Counted from the stretch's first letter, positions 11,410 through 24,565 are shown. The stretch: DNA of 64,000 bases from Macrothele yani (GCA_039090855.1 CM077022.1:75974971-76038970), one strand, 5' to 3'. Numbers and translations are program-made. Notes: a model not told the origin generated them from the letters alone.

Positions 11410-12269
11410 GTAAGAGATTAAATGCATTAATATTTCTGACAAATGCATAGTAAACAAAAAAATTCTCTTTCACAGTATTTTCTGATTTTGTAGTGTCTTT
11501 GTAAAAATACTGTTTGTTATTAATACCGCAGCAGTGTAGGAAATGAATTTTGTGTAAACCAAATCTAGATGACCCTGGGAGAAACTGAAGGCAATGGAAG
11601 TATTCTTAACAAAAGAAACTCGGTGCTTTCGTTAAGAATGTTTCCATGAGTGTGAGGTACGAGAATCAAATTAAAGGTTAACTGTATAATTTGAGATTTA
11701 TTGGGAGTTTCTTCTGTGATGTCCCAGTAATTGTTCTTGCTGCCTTGACATTTTCATCAAATTCGTGTATAACTAGGGCAGCAACTTTCTCAAAATGGAT
11801 GTTTTGATATAATTAATATCTTTTGCACTTAACAAGCATTTCAATGTATCCATCCAAGCATGACAGCTCAAAGAAAATGCTGATGTTTTCAAGCTTTATT
11901 GCAGTCTCTGCTAGGTAAAAGTTTGGACGAGTTGTCCGCTGTTCAGTGATTCAAAATATTTATTCCTAAAGCAGGTAAATAACAATCAGTGTTTATATTA
12001 GTGGTAATTAAACATGGACCAAAGTATATGTTATAAACTGGCATATTTAAAGGACTTTTAATTAGACAGTATGGGAAGGTACAGCTCATTAATTCTGGAC
12101 AGTTTTTATTTTTCAGCGGCTTACAAAATTCAGAAATAAGATTTGCAACTGACTCAGCACATAGCAGTATAATAGAGATCAATGTGCAGTTAAATATGTA
12201 GATAAAGAATTCAGAAAATTTCTTTAAAAATATACAGATGAAACCTAATTTATGGTTTTAATGAATACA
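11410..12269. other. Intron 2, left part
   Basis: AT-rich sequence from the GTAAGA donor to the start of the second LINE. I see no gene or repeat structure. Confidence 0.55.
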
Positions 12270-12546
12270 AAAAAGCGAGCGGTCGTAGTGAGCGATGGGT
12301 TTGCCTCCTCGGGGTACTCCGTATTAACAATGGCACACACAACAGCAACTAGGGCCTCTGTGAATCTTGGAGAGGTGCAAGCTAGTTCTGTGTGACATTG
12401 GCGAAAAGACCCCAACTCACTGGGTTTTGTTCCAGAATCCTTAGGTTGAATGACCAACTGGAACCCTCAGCTGTGGGCTAATCCCCCACACTGATGTACT
12501 TACCTGATTAAAAAGACAAAAAAGAAATATTAAGAATGACTCAAGT

Positions 12547-15540
12547 GTGAGATATGGTGGACCTACCACACCTAAGAAGGACGGTCCACCACGGAATCGA
12601 CCTGGACTTTCTAAACGGTGTATGAGAAAGAGATCTCAGCTGAGTGAATGTAAGATTGGTGTATGGAATACTAGAGGTATAAATGGCAAGATGAGTGAGG
12701 TGATTGAGGAGATGAATAAGTATAGACTGGATGTGCTGTGTGTAAGTGAAACCAAAAAGAAGGAAATTGGGGTAGAAGAAGTGAATGGCACGGTGAGTGT
12801 GTGGTCTGGAGTATTGGATAATATGAGAGGACAGGCTGGTGTAGGTGTGATTTTAAGTGAAAAGATGAAGAACAACTTGATTCACTATAGTTGCATAAGT
12901 GAGAGAATTCTCTGGATTCGTTTGAAAGTGAAACTTCAGAGAATTGTAATTGTTGTAGTGTATGCTCCTTGTGACTCGGAACCTTCTGATAAGAAAGAAG
13001 ATTTCTGGAATGAGCTAAAAGCTGTTTTGAGCCAGTTTGGTGCTAAAGAAAAAGTTATAATAGCAGGGGATTTCAATGCTAGAGTAGGTGTGCAGAATGC
13101 AATTTCTGACAGTGTTCTGGGTAAGTTTAATGATCCTTGTGTGAATGATAATGGTGAAAGATTAATTGAACTCTGCATTGAGAATGATTTGTGTGTATCT
13201 AATACATTTTTCAACCACAAGTATATACACACATATACTTGGGAAAATCGTACTCTTGGTCAAAAGAGTGTGATAGATTTTGTTGTTTACGATCAGCGTT
13301 TGAAACACTTAGTTGTTGACACCCGCGTGATGAGAGGTGCGGATGTTGGTTCTGATCATTACTTGGTAGTGTCACGAGTGAAACTTAATGTTGGTTGGAG
13401 GAAAAGGAATAGGAAGAGACCCAGGATAGAAAGAATGAAGGTTGATAGGCTCCTTGAAGATCATCAGCAGTATTCTGACTTACTCAGAGAATGGCTGAAG
13501 AATCTGAAATCTTGTGAGAGTGATGTAGAAAAGAAGTGGGAATGTTTTAAGAACTGTGTTGTTACTGCTGCAAAAGAGGTCTGTGGCACCACAATAGTGG
13601 GTAACAATAGAGGTGATGCTTGGTGGAATAGCGAGATTGATGAGGCAGTAAAGAAAAAGAAGGAAGCCTATTTGGGAATGTTGCAAGGTAGTCTCTGTAG
13701 ATGAAAATCGCTGTAAGAAGCGTGAAGCTGCTAAGCTGGTTCGCCACAGTAAGGCAAAAGTGGAAAGGCATGAACTGGCTTTTTGGAAAGATAGAAAGTC
13801 CTTCTGGAAGTACACGAGACTCAGGAAAAATAGGGGAAACAAAGTTGTAAGTTGTGTGAAGAATGAGATTGGGGAAATGATATGGGAGCCCAATGAGTTA
13901 AGTGACAGATGGGGCGAATACTTCTGTGAGTTATTAGATCAGGAGAGCAAAAATGATTCTGAGACAGATGCAGATGTCACAATGAGGGATGAAAGCACAG
14001 GAGGGATCTCAAGAGAAGTGTGTAAAGCTCTAAAATATCTTCAGAATGGTAAGGCTCCAGGAGTTGATGGCATAACTGCAGAGATGTTGAAGTATGGTGG
14101 TGACTCTATAATTTACTGGTTAACTGAAGTTTGCCAGTTGTGCTGGGAGTTAGGAATGGTCCCTCGGGATTGGAAGGATGCTATCATTGTTCCCTTGTAT
14201 AAGGGAAAAGGTGATCAGACTGAATGCAAGAACTATCGTGGTATTAGCCTACTGAGTGTGCCAGGGAAAGTGTTTGGTAAGGTTGTTATTGGAAAAAAGT
14301 ACAGGGTCTTACATCAGAGGAAGTGTGGGATGTTCAGAGTGGTTTTATGCCTGGTAAAGGCTGCACTAACCAGATTATTGCATTACGCATGATGATTGAA
14401 AAGTATCTGGCTGTTGGGAAGAAAGTTTTTACTGCCTTCATAGATTTAGAGAAAGCTTATGACCGAGTCAATAGGATGCTTTTATGGAAGGTATTGAATG
14501 AATATGGTGTTACTGGGAATCTACTTAATAGTGTAAAAGCCATATATGCTGGTAGTAGAGCTTGTGTATGAGTGAATGGTGTTTTATCAAAATGGTTTTC
14601 CATTGGTGCAGGAGTTAGACAAGGTGTGTAATGTCACCATGGCTGTTTAATATATTTATGGATGCATGCATGCGTGAGGCCAAAATAGATAATAGTGGTT
14701 TATGTTTTGGTGATATCAGTGTGTGCAGATTGCTGTATGCTGATGACACTGTCCTGTTGGCAGAGAGCAAAAGTGAGTTGCAGAGTATGTTGACTCGGAT
14801 GCACAAAGTTTGCATGAAATTCAAACAGTATAAATAAGGGAAAAACCAAAGTTATGGTGTTTGAGAAAGGAATGGGTAGCACTGAATGTAATGTAAGTAT
14901 AAATGGCACAGTGATTGACCAGGTGAGTGAGTTTGTGTATTTAGGAAGCATGTTTGACAGAGAGAACAATATGGATGGTGAAATCAGTAGGCGAGTGAAT
15001 TCTTCTTTGAAAGTCATAGCTGCTCTGGGAGGTTTTCACAGGAATGATGGGTTATCTAGATAGTCCCGCATGGCTGTGTATGAAGCAGTAATTGTTCCTA
15101 CTGTGATGTATGGCAGTGAAACCTGGGTTCTGCAGAAGAAACATAGGAGTCGTTTGTGTGCTGGAGAAATGCGTTACTTACGTGGGGTTTGTGGCAAGAC
15201 ACGATCTGATTGTGTGAGGAATGAAGATGTATTGCAGTTGTGTGATGTAAAGCAAAATGTTGTTAGCAAGGTGGAGACCAATATGCTTCGGTGGTTTGGC
15301 CATGTTGAAAGAATGAGTGATGAAATGCTTACTAAGAAAATATTTTCAGCCCAAGTGGCAGGAAGGAAAGGCAGAGGAAAGCCAAGGAAGACATGGGTTA
15401 ATCAGATTCAGGAGTGTCTGCATGAGAAAAAGATTGAGTATGAAGTATAAAAGATCTTGTGTACGGCGTGTAATGAATATCAGTGAAGCACGAGTTGTAT
15501 GTCAAGATCGCTGTAAATGGCGAAGTTTGATACAACAACA
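12547..15540 (+). pseudogene. LINE endonuclease/reverse transcriptase, broken
   Basis: The N-terminal endonuclease is intact over 12547-13704: CKIGVWNTRGING, VIVVVYAPCDSEP, VIIAGDFNARVG and VGSDHYLVVSRV. A frameshift near 13700 leads into the reverse transcriptase: [41 protein letters not shown], then LLYADDTVLLAES near 14735 with the YADD active site. Further shifts lie near 14300 and 14600-14640, and a TAG at 15061-15063 interrupts the C-terminal region (MYGSETWVLQKK, RWFGHVERMSDE, GRGKPRKTW). At least four lesions make it inactive. The C-terminus differs clearly from the LINE at 7-10 kb, so it is a separate family, RTE-like by overall layout. Confidence 0.82.
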
Positions 15541-15613
15541 ATAAGTAAAAATATCTGGAAGTTTGTATTTCTTTTTGGAGCTAACCTCTGAATCTCAGAG
15601 AACAGCTTAGTGA

Positions 15614-15658
15614 TATGTATGTATGTATGTATGCATGCATGCATGAATGAATGAATAC
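15614..15658. repeat. Tetranucleotide microsatellite at LINE 3' end
   Basis: TATG, then CATG, then AATG units follow directly on the LINE 3' tail. RTE-type LINEs often end in such short repeats, so this is read as part of the element's tail. Confidence 0.8.
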
Positions 15659-15660
15659 AA

Positions 15661-18052
15661 AAAATGTATTCTGTCAAAATTCCAGGAGATTTGAAACCAC
15701 GTATTAAAGCAAATTGCATTATACATGTACGTTTGAGTGCATTTTATTTTTCAATGAGAAGTTCATTAACAGCAAAATAAAATTCATTAAATGTTCCAAA
15801 TTTGCTAGTTGGACTTTATGAATTCAGTAGCGAAACCGGAACACCATTAAAAAGTAGTCCAGTTTTGATGAAATTTGGTGATAATGTTGAAATAGGCATT
15901 ATAATGTAAATGTTTAACTTTTCTGAGATGATGGTGTAATAATAAAGACATAATGTTTGTGAAAAAATTCTTGGTGTTATTTTTTTACTTCAAAATTTTT
16001 AAAATTTTGTATTTTTTTAATTTATTGAATTTATAAACAGTCAAAAATACAACAATTGCTTTTTATGTCTAACTCACAGAATGAAATAATAAAAAGGTTG
16101 GATGAAAGCACTAGATATTTCTGAACCCTTTCATTGGATTAGGACTACCTAATCCACCACACAGTTCCATACACCTTCCTCTCTCTGTTCTTCCTTCACA
16201 GCAGTCTCAAAACAATAGTTATATGGCTAACAGTTTTAGATAGTAGTATAGCTTGGTAATAGTAGTTATGGCATGTTCACCTCCTTTCTCACAGGTCACA
16301 CTGTTGAACTGGTTGGTCATATTCACATATAAAAAAAAAAATTATTCAGTTTCATATATGTCAGTACTGTCTTAGTCTGGACAGTTTTTTTTTTTTTTTC
16401 TGAGGTCAAACTATTTTCATGGAGCATTTAAAAATCTGATACATTTCTTTTCTAGATTCAAATGAATTATTGAAAATCCAACTTTATACATCCATGCTCA
16501 GATGACTCATTTAAACTTCTACACTACCTGTTTCTTAACACTAAATAATTACACAAAATGAGCCTTGCTGAGATTTCACCTATTTTAAATGTGAGTGACA
16601 AGATCCATCGTTGTTTGGATATTTTAGTGTAATGGTAATTCTTCTGGGTCATTTAGCAAAACTGCCTGATCCACAATGTGGATGACTTAGCATTGATTTT
16701 GAAAATGTAAGTTAGAAATGTGCACAAAGTGATCATAGATGTCGGGTACTATGTATTTTCTGTTCATCTAAAATTCTGGCTTTCAAGTTTTAACTGCAGT
16801 TAGTAGACAAAAGTTTATGTGCAACGCTCATTACTGCCTAGTATAGTAAAAGTAAAAACTTTTTATCAGTCTTTCTGTTCCAGGCATAAACAAGGAAGCT
16901 GAAGCATTTAATAAAACTGTGAAACATGTAAATACTTTATTTTTTTTTTGTGTGTAATTTCTTTTACAAAACAAAACTGCAGAAATAATAGATGTACTTA
17001 TTACTATTGCATTTCGAATAGAAATTTCAGTTTGTTTTTAGGTTGCTGACATCACTGTTTTCAATGGGATGCATTTGTTTCTCCCTTAAAATTTTGGTCA
17101 AGGTTAAAATGTTTTATTTTTTAAAGTCTACATCTGTAATTTCATTCTGCATTAAAACAAAGTTTTTATCTTTGGCTAAAATTTTAGAAGAATGTCTTAT
17201 TTCTATGCATGTTTTTAAATTGGAGAATGATTAATGAATAATCTTAGCAAATTTTGTCCATAAGCAGTAATCCTCTAGTTTAAAAAAATGTACAAAGTAC
17301 ATGAAATTCAATTAAAATTTCATTAGGATACTATGAGTGTATTTAAAAACAAAATTTGAGTGTAAATTTTGATATTAATAAATGCTTAAGTTTTTCATTT
17401 GAATAGTTAAAACACCTAATGAGATGATGTGAGATACTGTGTTATATAGACTGAAAAATGGATACAAATGTTAGATCAAAAACATACATTGAATACTTAA
17501 TATGTTTTGTGGTAGTTAAAGGGAGATATTTCCACCCTTGTCTTTTTTTTTTTTTTTTTTTTTAATGCAGATTCTCCATGCAGTTCCTTTGTTGAGATTC
17601 TGGGTGTTATAGTTGTCTTTATGTACAATAAAGGTTGCAAACACACATTTCACTACCAGATGCAATATTATTCCAGCAGAACTTCAGCTATTGGTGTTTC
17701 TCATTTTTGTTTGCATATTCATTTTAGTTTTAAAGAGAAAGAAAAAGAGAGGCTTAGAATCTAGTGTCAAACTAAATTGTAATATTACTCATTATTACTG
17801 TTCTCCTATTAAAAATGTCTAAAATTTTTGCATGTTTTATTCCTGAATTTTTTAGAAGATAAAATATTCATTATTTTTATCAATTTCAAAAACTTACTTC
17901 CAGAACCACTTATGTCAAAATTTCATTCATTTTGGAAGTGAGTTTTTAAAATTGGTAATTTCTAAGTGCTGAGAGATTAAATGCTCCTCTTAATGAAAGT
18001 TTAAGGCATAATATATTTTATCTTTAATTTCATTGTGTGTGTTCAATTTCAG
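15661..18052. other. Intron 2, right part
   Basis: AT-rich sequence with T-runs at 16386-16400 and 17545-17563. Short ORFs are hydrophobic low-complexity readings and I support none as genes. It ends at the TTTCAG acceptor of exon 3. Confidence 0.55.
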
Positions 18053-18212
18053 TCAGAGCGTGTATCTTTTGAAGAATTCAGAGATTGGCTGCTTCATAGG
18101 CAAGATGCTACATCTTTAACACGTTGGCTTCTAAGTGAGAAAAGTACTGTTACCTTGTCTAATGAATTGGAAACTCCCACTTTTTATCAGACCCTTGCTG
18201 GAGTCACCCACT
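18053..18212 (+). CDS. USP32: USP32-like, exon 3 of 6 seen
   Basis: After TTTCAG the exon reads SERVSFEEFRDWLLHRQDAT and continues to TPTFYQTLAGVTH, ending with one base before GTAAGT. Joined to exon 2 it gives CFSE-SERVSFEEFRDWL, against the family form CFSEGEKVNYEKFRNWL. The SRWLLS-type segment is present here as TRWLLSEK. TPTFYQTLAGVTH is the most conserved stretch and the strongest single piece of evidence for USP32. The frame is open throughout and both splice sites are good. Confidence 0.93.
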
Positions 18213-18304
18213 GTAAGTTAGACCGTTTGACTTTTTGTTTTTTGAATTTGTGATTCTTCAACTCATTTACCCTGAGTTATAGTTAGTTGACAAGTTACAG
18301 CTCT
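18213..18304. other. Start of intron 3
   Basis: GTAAGT donor and AT-rich sequence up to the hairpin. Intron 3 runs to 26855. Confidence 0.6.
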
Positions 18305-18391
18305 GAAACACCTCAGAAAGTAAAGTATTAATGTTGCACAGCACATGTAGACATGTGTGCAACATTAATTCTTTACTTTCTGAGGTGTTTT
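18305..18391. repeat. Near-perfect hairpin, ~35-bp arms
   Basis: AAACACCTCAGAAAGTAAAG and what follows at 18306-18340 is repeated in inverted form at 18357-18391 with about one mismatch. The ~16-base loop is itself partly palindromic (ACATGTAGACATGT). It could be a small fold-back MITE or a structured transcript segment. No target duplication was found. Confidence 0.8.
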
Positions 18392-19995
18392 AGACCTAAC
18401 AAATGAGATCTTATACCCACTGAAGAATACTAAATTGAACATCACGGAAAAGTACTTTGATTTTGTCCAGCATTGGTGATGTAAGACACGATTGTCGGAA
18501 TAAATGATTAAATTTTCAAATTAGTACAATATCAATGAAAAACTGATGTTTTTGGAATTAAAAACAAAGTGTTACCCTCACATGTACATGAATAAAGGCA
18601 TCAATTTTTGTGAGCACTCAGATGTTAAGTGCTGTCTTATTTTATGTTGTTCTAAACCTTTTCCACATGGGATTTCTCAGTTAAGAGATCAAAAGTTCAG
18701 ATTTTAAATTTGAGGTCAGTTGCTTTCTATTGATGCCCCAGGGCATGTTCAATTGGGAATAAATATGGTTATCTTTGAAGTCCATGGAATGAAGAGTGAC
18801 TTTTGCTCCCCTAAGAGCTGATGTGGCAAATGCTGGTAGTACAAGGATGTATCCTTGTGGAAAATTGCATTATCCATTTTTACAAAATAAATGTTACTAC
18901 TAATAGATATGACATTTTTTTCCTGTGTAGTAATGGGCTGTTGTACTGCTCTTCATGAGCACAAAAGCTGTTATACTTGGGTTTCCTTATTCACTACACT
19001 AGCAGTTTGCAATATATGTCACTCCTATATACAGTTTTGCTCTCTCTGGGACCTCATCTGAAACTCATTTCGTCCATCATTCATGCTGAGGTAGAAATGA
19101 CTTATCACTAAACACTTGGGAATGCCCTTCTGACCCATAGTGAGCCAGTGCATATAACACCACTAAAGATGCTCTTGGTGATGAATAGAAGTTCAAAGCA
19201 AACTTTTTGGGGCCATTAATTCTTAGCCTGTTTCCAGCAAATGATTGCAAACTGTAATAGGGAGGAGGGAGTTATGTGCAGCACAATGCACTTGAAATAT
19301 GAGCAAAAGTGAGTAACTTGTTCACCAAGCTATCTGTTGCTTTCATTGGTAATTGTGGGAAGTAGCCCTGCACCTGGTTGTTGAACACGTGTGCCTTCTT
19401 CCAATTGTGGCTAACATTAAATAACTTGGCTAACTCATTCTGCAGTATTGTGGAATGATGTTCTAGTATTTCATAGATTGAAAGAAATTAGTCTGTAGTT
19501 CAGTAAATTTTTAATTATAAAATTAAGAATTTTCGAATGAAAGCACTAATTCAGTTGTATAACTTGTTGATACTGAAGTTCCTTGTAAATTAATAATTTA
19601 TTTATATAATCCCTTGTAGCATTGTCCCTGAACTTCATTAAAATTAGAGCACATTTTAAAGGTGTTCCAGGTTTCATTTCCTTCAGTATGAGTATACAGA
19701 GACACGTAAATTTTGCATCACAAAATGTCCTTGACTATTATCCATGCAGGCAACTGTTAGGAAACATAATATTCATAAAATAACTGCTCAAAATTCTTTC
19801 ACTATGCAGTAGAAATAATAGATTTCTGGATTTCCTTCCCGGTGTTACTGCAATGTCACTGAGGGAAATCATTTCCAAATAGTTAAAACTTGTGAATCTG
19901 GAAAAACATCCGAAGTGCACTAGTAGAGGTGGAGGATTTTTTTTTTTTTTTTTGTGCCTCATTGTCGCAACTAACTTTTCATCCAGATAAAAAGT
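18392..19995. other. Intron 3 sequence, nothing recognised
   Basis: No coding signal. There is a T-run at 19936-19952. Confidence 0.5.
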
Positions 19996-20075
19996 ACATA
20001 TCACTTAGCTGTTCTCTGAGATTCAGAGGTTAGCCCCACAAAGAAATACAAACTACCAGATAATTTTTAGATAAA
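19996..20075 (-). mobile_element. Truncated 3' end of the second LINE family
   Basis: The minus strand matches the 3' tail of the LINE at 12.3-15.7 kb (GAACAGCTTAGTGATATGT, TCTGAATCTCAGAGAACAGC). Only the last ~80 bases are present, as expected for extreme 5' truncation on insertion. The microsatellite tail is not obvious here. Confidence 0.75.
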
Positions 20076-22954
20076 AAGACAAAAAGGTATCCAGGTCAAA
20101 AATCCCTAGTTCTTCAGGTATGAACATTATAAAAATGAATAAGGAATTTATCCAAAGCCCATAGTACATAGAATTATTTTTGTGGCATAGAAATGCTGTC
20201 ATTAGCTTTTATACACATGATGTACTCATTAGAAATCTGGAAAATTGTATTTCTCTGGAGTTGGAATTGAAACTTCATCACCTGAGTGTTACCATCACAC
20301 GACCCAGGACAATGCATGGTGTGTGCATCGTCCTGGGTGATGAAACAAAAGAAAAAACACTTGCTCTTTTTGTTGATTATTATAGCAAGAAGTGACTGAG
20401 GAATATGAAAACATTGATTTTCAGTGAAATTAAAGTTTAAAATGTGATTTTACCACGTCTCATTCTGCCAAGAAAACAACATATGGGTTATGGATATGGT
20501 GCTGCAGTACCGGATCTGGAATTAAAAAAAAAATAAAAAAAATAAATAATAAAAAAAAAAATAAAAAAAAATGGCGATTTTTTTTTATTTTCCCTAAGAA
20601 ATTTTTAAATACTGCATTTTTAGACACATATTTTTATGGTTTTTAGTGTTTTTGTTTATTTATATTCACTGTTTTAACAAAACAACAAGAAGAAAAATTG
20701 CATCACAAGCCTGTTCACATGCTAACCACAAATCCCAGATTACCTTGACATTGGAATACCTATACTAGAAGTGAAATGCTTTTAAAGCAAGCTTATGTAA
20801 ATAAGGTATGTATTGTTCCCTTAACAAGGGTTTTATGTATTCTTTCTGAAGACTGGTGCCAGTGTTAAAAGTCCTCCTAGCTTCCAGCTGTGAAGCAACT
20901 CAGTAAACCATCCTGTTTATTTGAAGAAAATGAGCTTAAAAGGGGAGAATCTCCCTCCCACTTTTAGCCGGTGTGTCTTTTTGTAGTGAGCAGCAAAGAC
21001 TGGATCCATCTCAGGGAGGGCAAAAGGGGGGACCCCTGCTGTGTTATCTCCCTATCTTTCTTAAATTCCCTGCCTCTGCTGGGGGGTGCCACACTGCAAA
21101 AGCTCTTCCTGTTTTCTCCTGTCCAGTGTCGTCACACTTGCGACTAGGGTTGAAATGGTAGCATATGCGACCGGCAGAGGCAAAGAGGAGTGGGGGAAGA
21201 AAGAAAGAAAGGAGGGAGGCAGGGTGGGGAGATTAGGTGTTGACCACCTAGGGTCTTCCAACGGTCAATGCGACCGGGGTTGAAAGGTCAAATGGTAGGT
21301 GGGTTCAGCGCCGAGCAGATCACGTTTGTAGGAATTGACTGAATAAACAATTTTCACACTCTTTTATTTCTCTCACTTTATATATGAATTACCATTGAAA
21401 TTCTTACAGTAACAGACATTTTAAATTTTGTCATCGATGTTTTGATGCTTTTGTAATAACTTCGTTTTTCACAGTCTTGGGGGGGGGGGGGGGAGGGAGA
21501 TGAAATTTGGGAACATTAGTATTTCCTTTCTTACTAAAAGCGAAGAAACTTACAATTAATTCTGAATGCAGCTATCGCAATAAAATTCGCACACGAATAG
21601 AATAAAATGTCTGGCAGTTTGTCTTAGAGAAAGTACTATGGCTATTGCTTGGGAAAAGGAAATGTTTTATTTTTTATATACAGATCAAGTTTTACTAGGG
21701 ATATTTTCAGCTGCAATCCAGAAACATGAGTAAAATCTTATTTGGTAAATACAAACAATACAATAATTATCAAACTTTTGCTAAAAAAGACTGTTAAACT
21801 GGAAATGGTGATGGTAGCATACCGCTAATTTTAGGTTTGGGGCACTTTGGTATTTTTTACAAGCAGCGAGCCGCAAAAAATCTGCTTCCAGGGCTGTTTT
21901 ATGGATTACCAGTCTGATACTGAGCATTTGTATGAAGATCTGAAATTTACAGCAGCTATTTCTGCAGATTTTTTTAAGAATAAGAATTCCGGGTTCATGT
22001 AAAATAATCTGAGGAATTAAAAGAGAATACATGAAGGTAGGAATGTTTTCTGGGGAATGATATTTTCTACATTTTCTAACCAGTTGTTGTTATGTGGTTG
22101 TAACAAAGTCAGAGCATAAATAAGCTTTTCTTAAAAATAAGTGAATCAAAGCCATATTATTATTTAATACTTTCTGGAGATCTAAAATTTATGTGGGAGA
22201 AACTGCGAGTCCCCCAGACACGTCCAAAACACTGAAGTTCTGTCGCGTTCAAACTGAAGTACGTACTTTGGTACAAAGCAACTTCTTTTACGGTGTAGAG
22301 AAAACGCATATCCGTAGTTCACGTGATGGTTGCAAATACTACCCATTTCGTCCCACCGCATCATTTGCAGCTCACTCCCTCCTCTTCCCCTTCCATCTGG
22401 CTTTTTTTCTTTCTTTCCCCGTCTGTCTGCATTAAGCCGGTTGCATTTACTACCATTTCAATGACTGTCACATATACGACTGCTTCTTCCTGTCCAACTT
22501 GTTCCTCCTTCCACCATTAAGGTGCCTCATATCAAATTACAGTAACATACATACCTAGCCCCCCCCCCCCAAGCACCCCGAGTGAACTTGGTCCCTGAGC
22601 AGGGACAACAAGAAGTTCTGTTTATCACTTCCAACTTTTCTTTCTGCTGAATGCTGGCAGTGACTGGTTAGCTTCTTAGGGTGGTTGGTGTCTTAATGAT
22701 TGTTTTAACCTTGATTGTTTATTCAATTTTTCACACATGCCACAAAGGTCAACAACTACAGTATATGTAGATACAGTACTTTGATGCATGAGGACCCAAA
22801 ATCCTGAAATCATTTGGTCCCAAACTTTCTGGATTTGGGGTCCCATACTGTATTTTTAGCACACAGAAGGTAAGTGTTGGACCATTGTCCTTTCTGTGCT
22901 CTGTTATTCCATACTTACATAGACTTTTAAAATTCAGACATTTACTGTCTTAAT
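20076..22954. other. Intron 3 sequence with small palindrome and simple repeats
   Basis: A small palindrome (CCCAGGAC...GTCCTGGG) lies near 20303-20338. An A-rich AAATAA tract is at 20523-20572. G-runs occur at 21480-21494, C-runs at 22561-22570. Short ORFs at 20973-21283 and 22193-22520 look like chance readings of simple sequence. Confidence 0.5.
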
Positions 22955-22957
22955 TTT

Positions 22958-23055
22958 AATAGCTAAAAATAAGTGGCTACTAATAGCTAAAAATAAGTGG
23001 CTACTAAATAGCTAAAATAAGTCACTAGGATAGCTAAAATAAGTGGCTAATAATA
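22958..23055. repeat. Minisatellite, four units of TAGCTAAA(A)ATAAGT
   Basis: Four consecutive imperfect units read TAGCTAAAAATAAGTGGCTA with small spacers, some having lost two A residues or changed GGCTA to CACTA. Unit length is about 25-27 bases. I see no associated gene. Confidence 0.8.
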
Positions 23056-23876
23056 CAGTAAGTAACGCCAGCATTTATTTAATGCTGTTGTAAAAGCTTA
23101 CAATTTTAAACATGCTGCAGAGATGCATCAGAATTGCTAAACCACACAGAGCACTCAGCTTGGCAAACCAAAGTAAGATACATGGCAACAACAGCAGCAT
23201 GGGTTACTGATTGGATTATGCCAAGGAGTTTGTGTTGCTACTCAACTAAACACAAAAATATGTCCATGTAATCATACCAGTAGTGATTATTTGCATGCCC
23301 ACTACTGGTGAATTTCAGAATCATGGAAATACAAAACAGTATGCCAAACAGTAAGCAACATTTTTTTACTCGAATTTTGCTCTGAAAAGAAAAAAAAATG
23401 CTTGCTCCACTGATTGATATAGAGACTAGAGGGATAAAAAAAAAAATGTGCATTCACATTTGCAAAATTTGTTAAAAAATGTGAAGTCATTCATCTGCAC
23501 TGTTGCCCCCCCTTTTCTTTATTCCCTGGCCTTTTAAATGCAGGCAGTGTTTAGTCACCCAAGCCACTTAACCTATTGATTCTAAGGCCACAAAACATAT
23601 CCTCCCCCTTTTCCCAATCGGCTTAGTCAGTAGTGACACTTTCCTCTTGCCTATCTTTGAAAATTAGTATGGCTTTACAAATTTTAGATATTACGACATA
23701 AACTGTCGGGCTTTACAAATGACATAAACTGTACAGGCTTTACAAATGTTTACAGTTACATTCCTCCCCTCCCCTTGTACTGATGGAAGAGTTCTATGAA
23801 CACAGCTGTTCACAAGTAGTTTGTTTTTCCTTGTCTGTGCAGCGACTTTGGTGAATACGCATGCCTTTTATACCTA
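23056..23876. other. Intron 3 sequence, nothing recognised
   Basis: AT-rich sequence. A short duplicated phrase (GGCTTTACAAATG...ACATAAACTGT) occurs at 23668-23750. Confidence 0.45.
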
Positions 23877-24295
23877 ATGTGGAAGAAATATTCCTCTCAT
23901 ACATGGAAAATTCGTCATAATAATTAACACAGCCGTCAGAAATCTCTGAATGACTGTATTTACTGTTCCACGTGTAATATCAACCACATCAGAAAACATG
24001 AACATTTTTTATCACCCTGGAGCGGGAATCGAACCCGCAACTTCCGATTACCGTTCGAGTATGCTATCTGTTACACCACCCAGGATGAGAAAGTCACAAG
24101 TATCTGAGTATTAAGAGCATCGGAAAGTAGTCTGACTGCATTCTTAATCAAGCAACTGTGCTGCCATCAAGCATTGTTAAGCATATAACCAGTCTTCCAA
24201 ATATATAATGTGGAAGAAATATTCCTCTCATACATAAAAAATACATCATAATAATTAACACAGCAATCAGAAATCTCTGAATTGACTGCATCTGT
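23877..24295. repeat. 85-bp direct repeats bracketing a tRNA-like sequence
   Basis: ATGTGGAAGAAATATTCCTC and about 65 further bases occur at 23877-23962 and again at 24207-24295 with a few differences. The ~245 bases between hold the tRNA-like block at 24008-24086. This could be a segmental duplication or the terminal repeats of a small element. Confidence 0.7.
24008..24086 (-). pseudogene. tRNA-like sequence, degenerate, threonine-like anticodon
   Basis: The minus strand folds as a tRNA. The acceptor arms are TCCTGGG and TCCAGGG. The T-arm GCGGG-TTCGATT-CCCGC is perfect and contains a canonical B-box. The D-arm is weak, and the anticodon loop ACGGTAA carries GGT. Position 33 is C instead of the near-universal T, and the first anticodon-stem pair is mismatched. 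I read it as a tRNA pseudogene or tRNA-derived repeat, not a working tRNA-Thr. Confidence 0.6.
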
Positions 24296-24565
24296 GTCTG
24301 CCAATGGCAGGGGAAGAGTGTATTCGCACCAGGCATACTGCACCAATGCAAGGCATCATGGTCTGGGGTGCTATCTGATAGAAAAGCAAATCTCTTTTGA
24401 GAGTCTGTACCACTGTAACGAGTGCCCGTTATATCAATGACAATCTGTGGCTGGTTGCCCTTCCATACCTGCAGGATGTCCCCAGGGTCATATTTCAGCA
24501 GGTCAATGCCACACCGCATGTTGCAGCAACAACACGTGCTTTCAGGAATAGCCACATTCCACTCA
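24296..24565 (+). pseudogene. Tc1-like transposase fragment
   Basis: A short coding relic. Across frames it reads MQGIMVWGAI, then SARYINDNLWLVALPYLQDV and FQQVNATPHVAATTRAF, matching the middle of Tc1-type transposases (QQDNARPHVA). The second catalytic aspartate is changed: QDN reads QVN. A stop follows VWGAI. No inverted repeats were found. It is a different family from the Tc1 element at 2.9-4.5 kb. Confidence 0.75.

Larger units (their letters stand above)
12270..15660 (+). mobile_element. Second LINE, RTE-like, with microsatellite 3' end
   Basis: A near-complete non-LTR retrotransposon in intron 2. A 5' leader begins near 12270 (GCGAGCGGTCGTAGTGAGCG). The coding region runs 12547-15540, and a short 3' tail (TCTGAATCTCAGAGAACAGC near 15588-15607) leads into a TATG/CATG/AATG microsatellite. 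The same 3' tail recurs without the coding part at 19996-20075 and 55289-55440. Ends ahead of the leader are uncertain. Confidence 0.8.

Noticed and set aside
22958..23055. CRISPR-like array
   Set aside because: Short, imperfect, contiguous units without unique spacers in eukaryotic DNA; it is a minisatellite.
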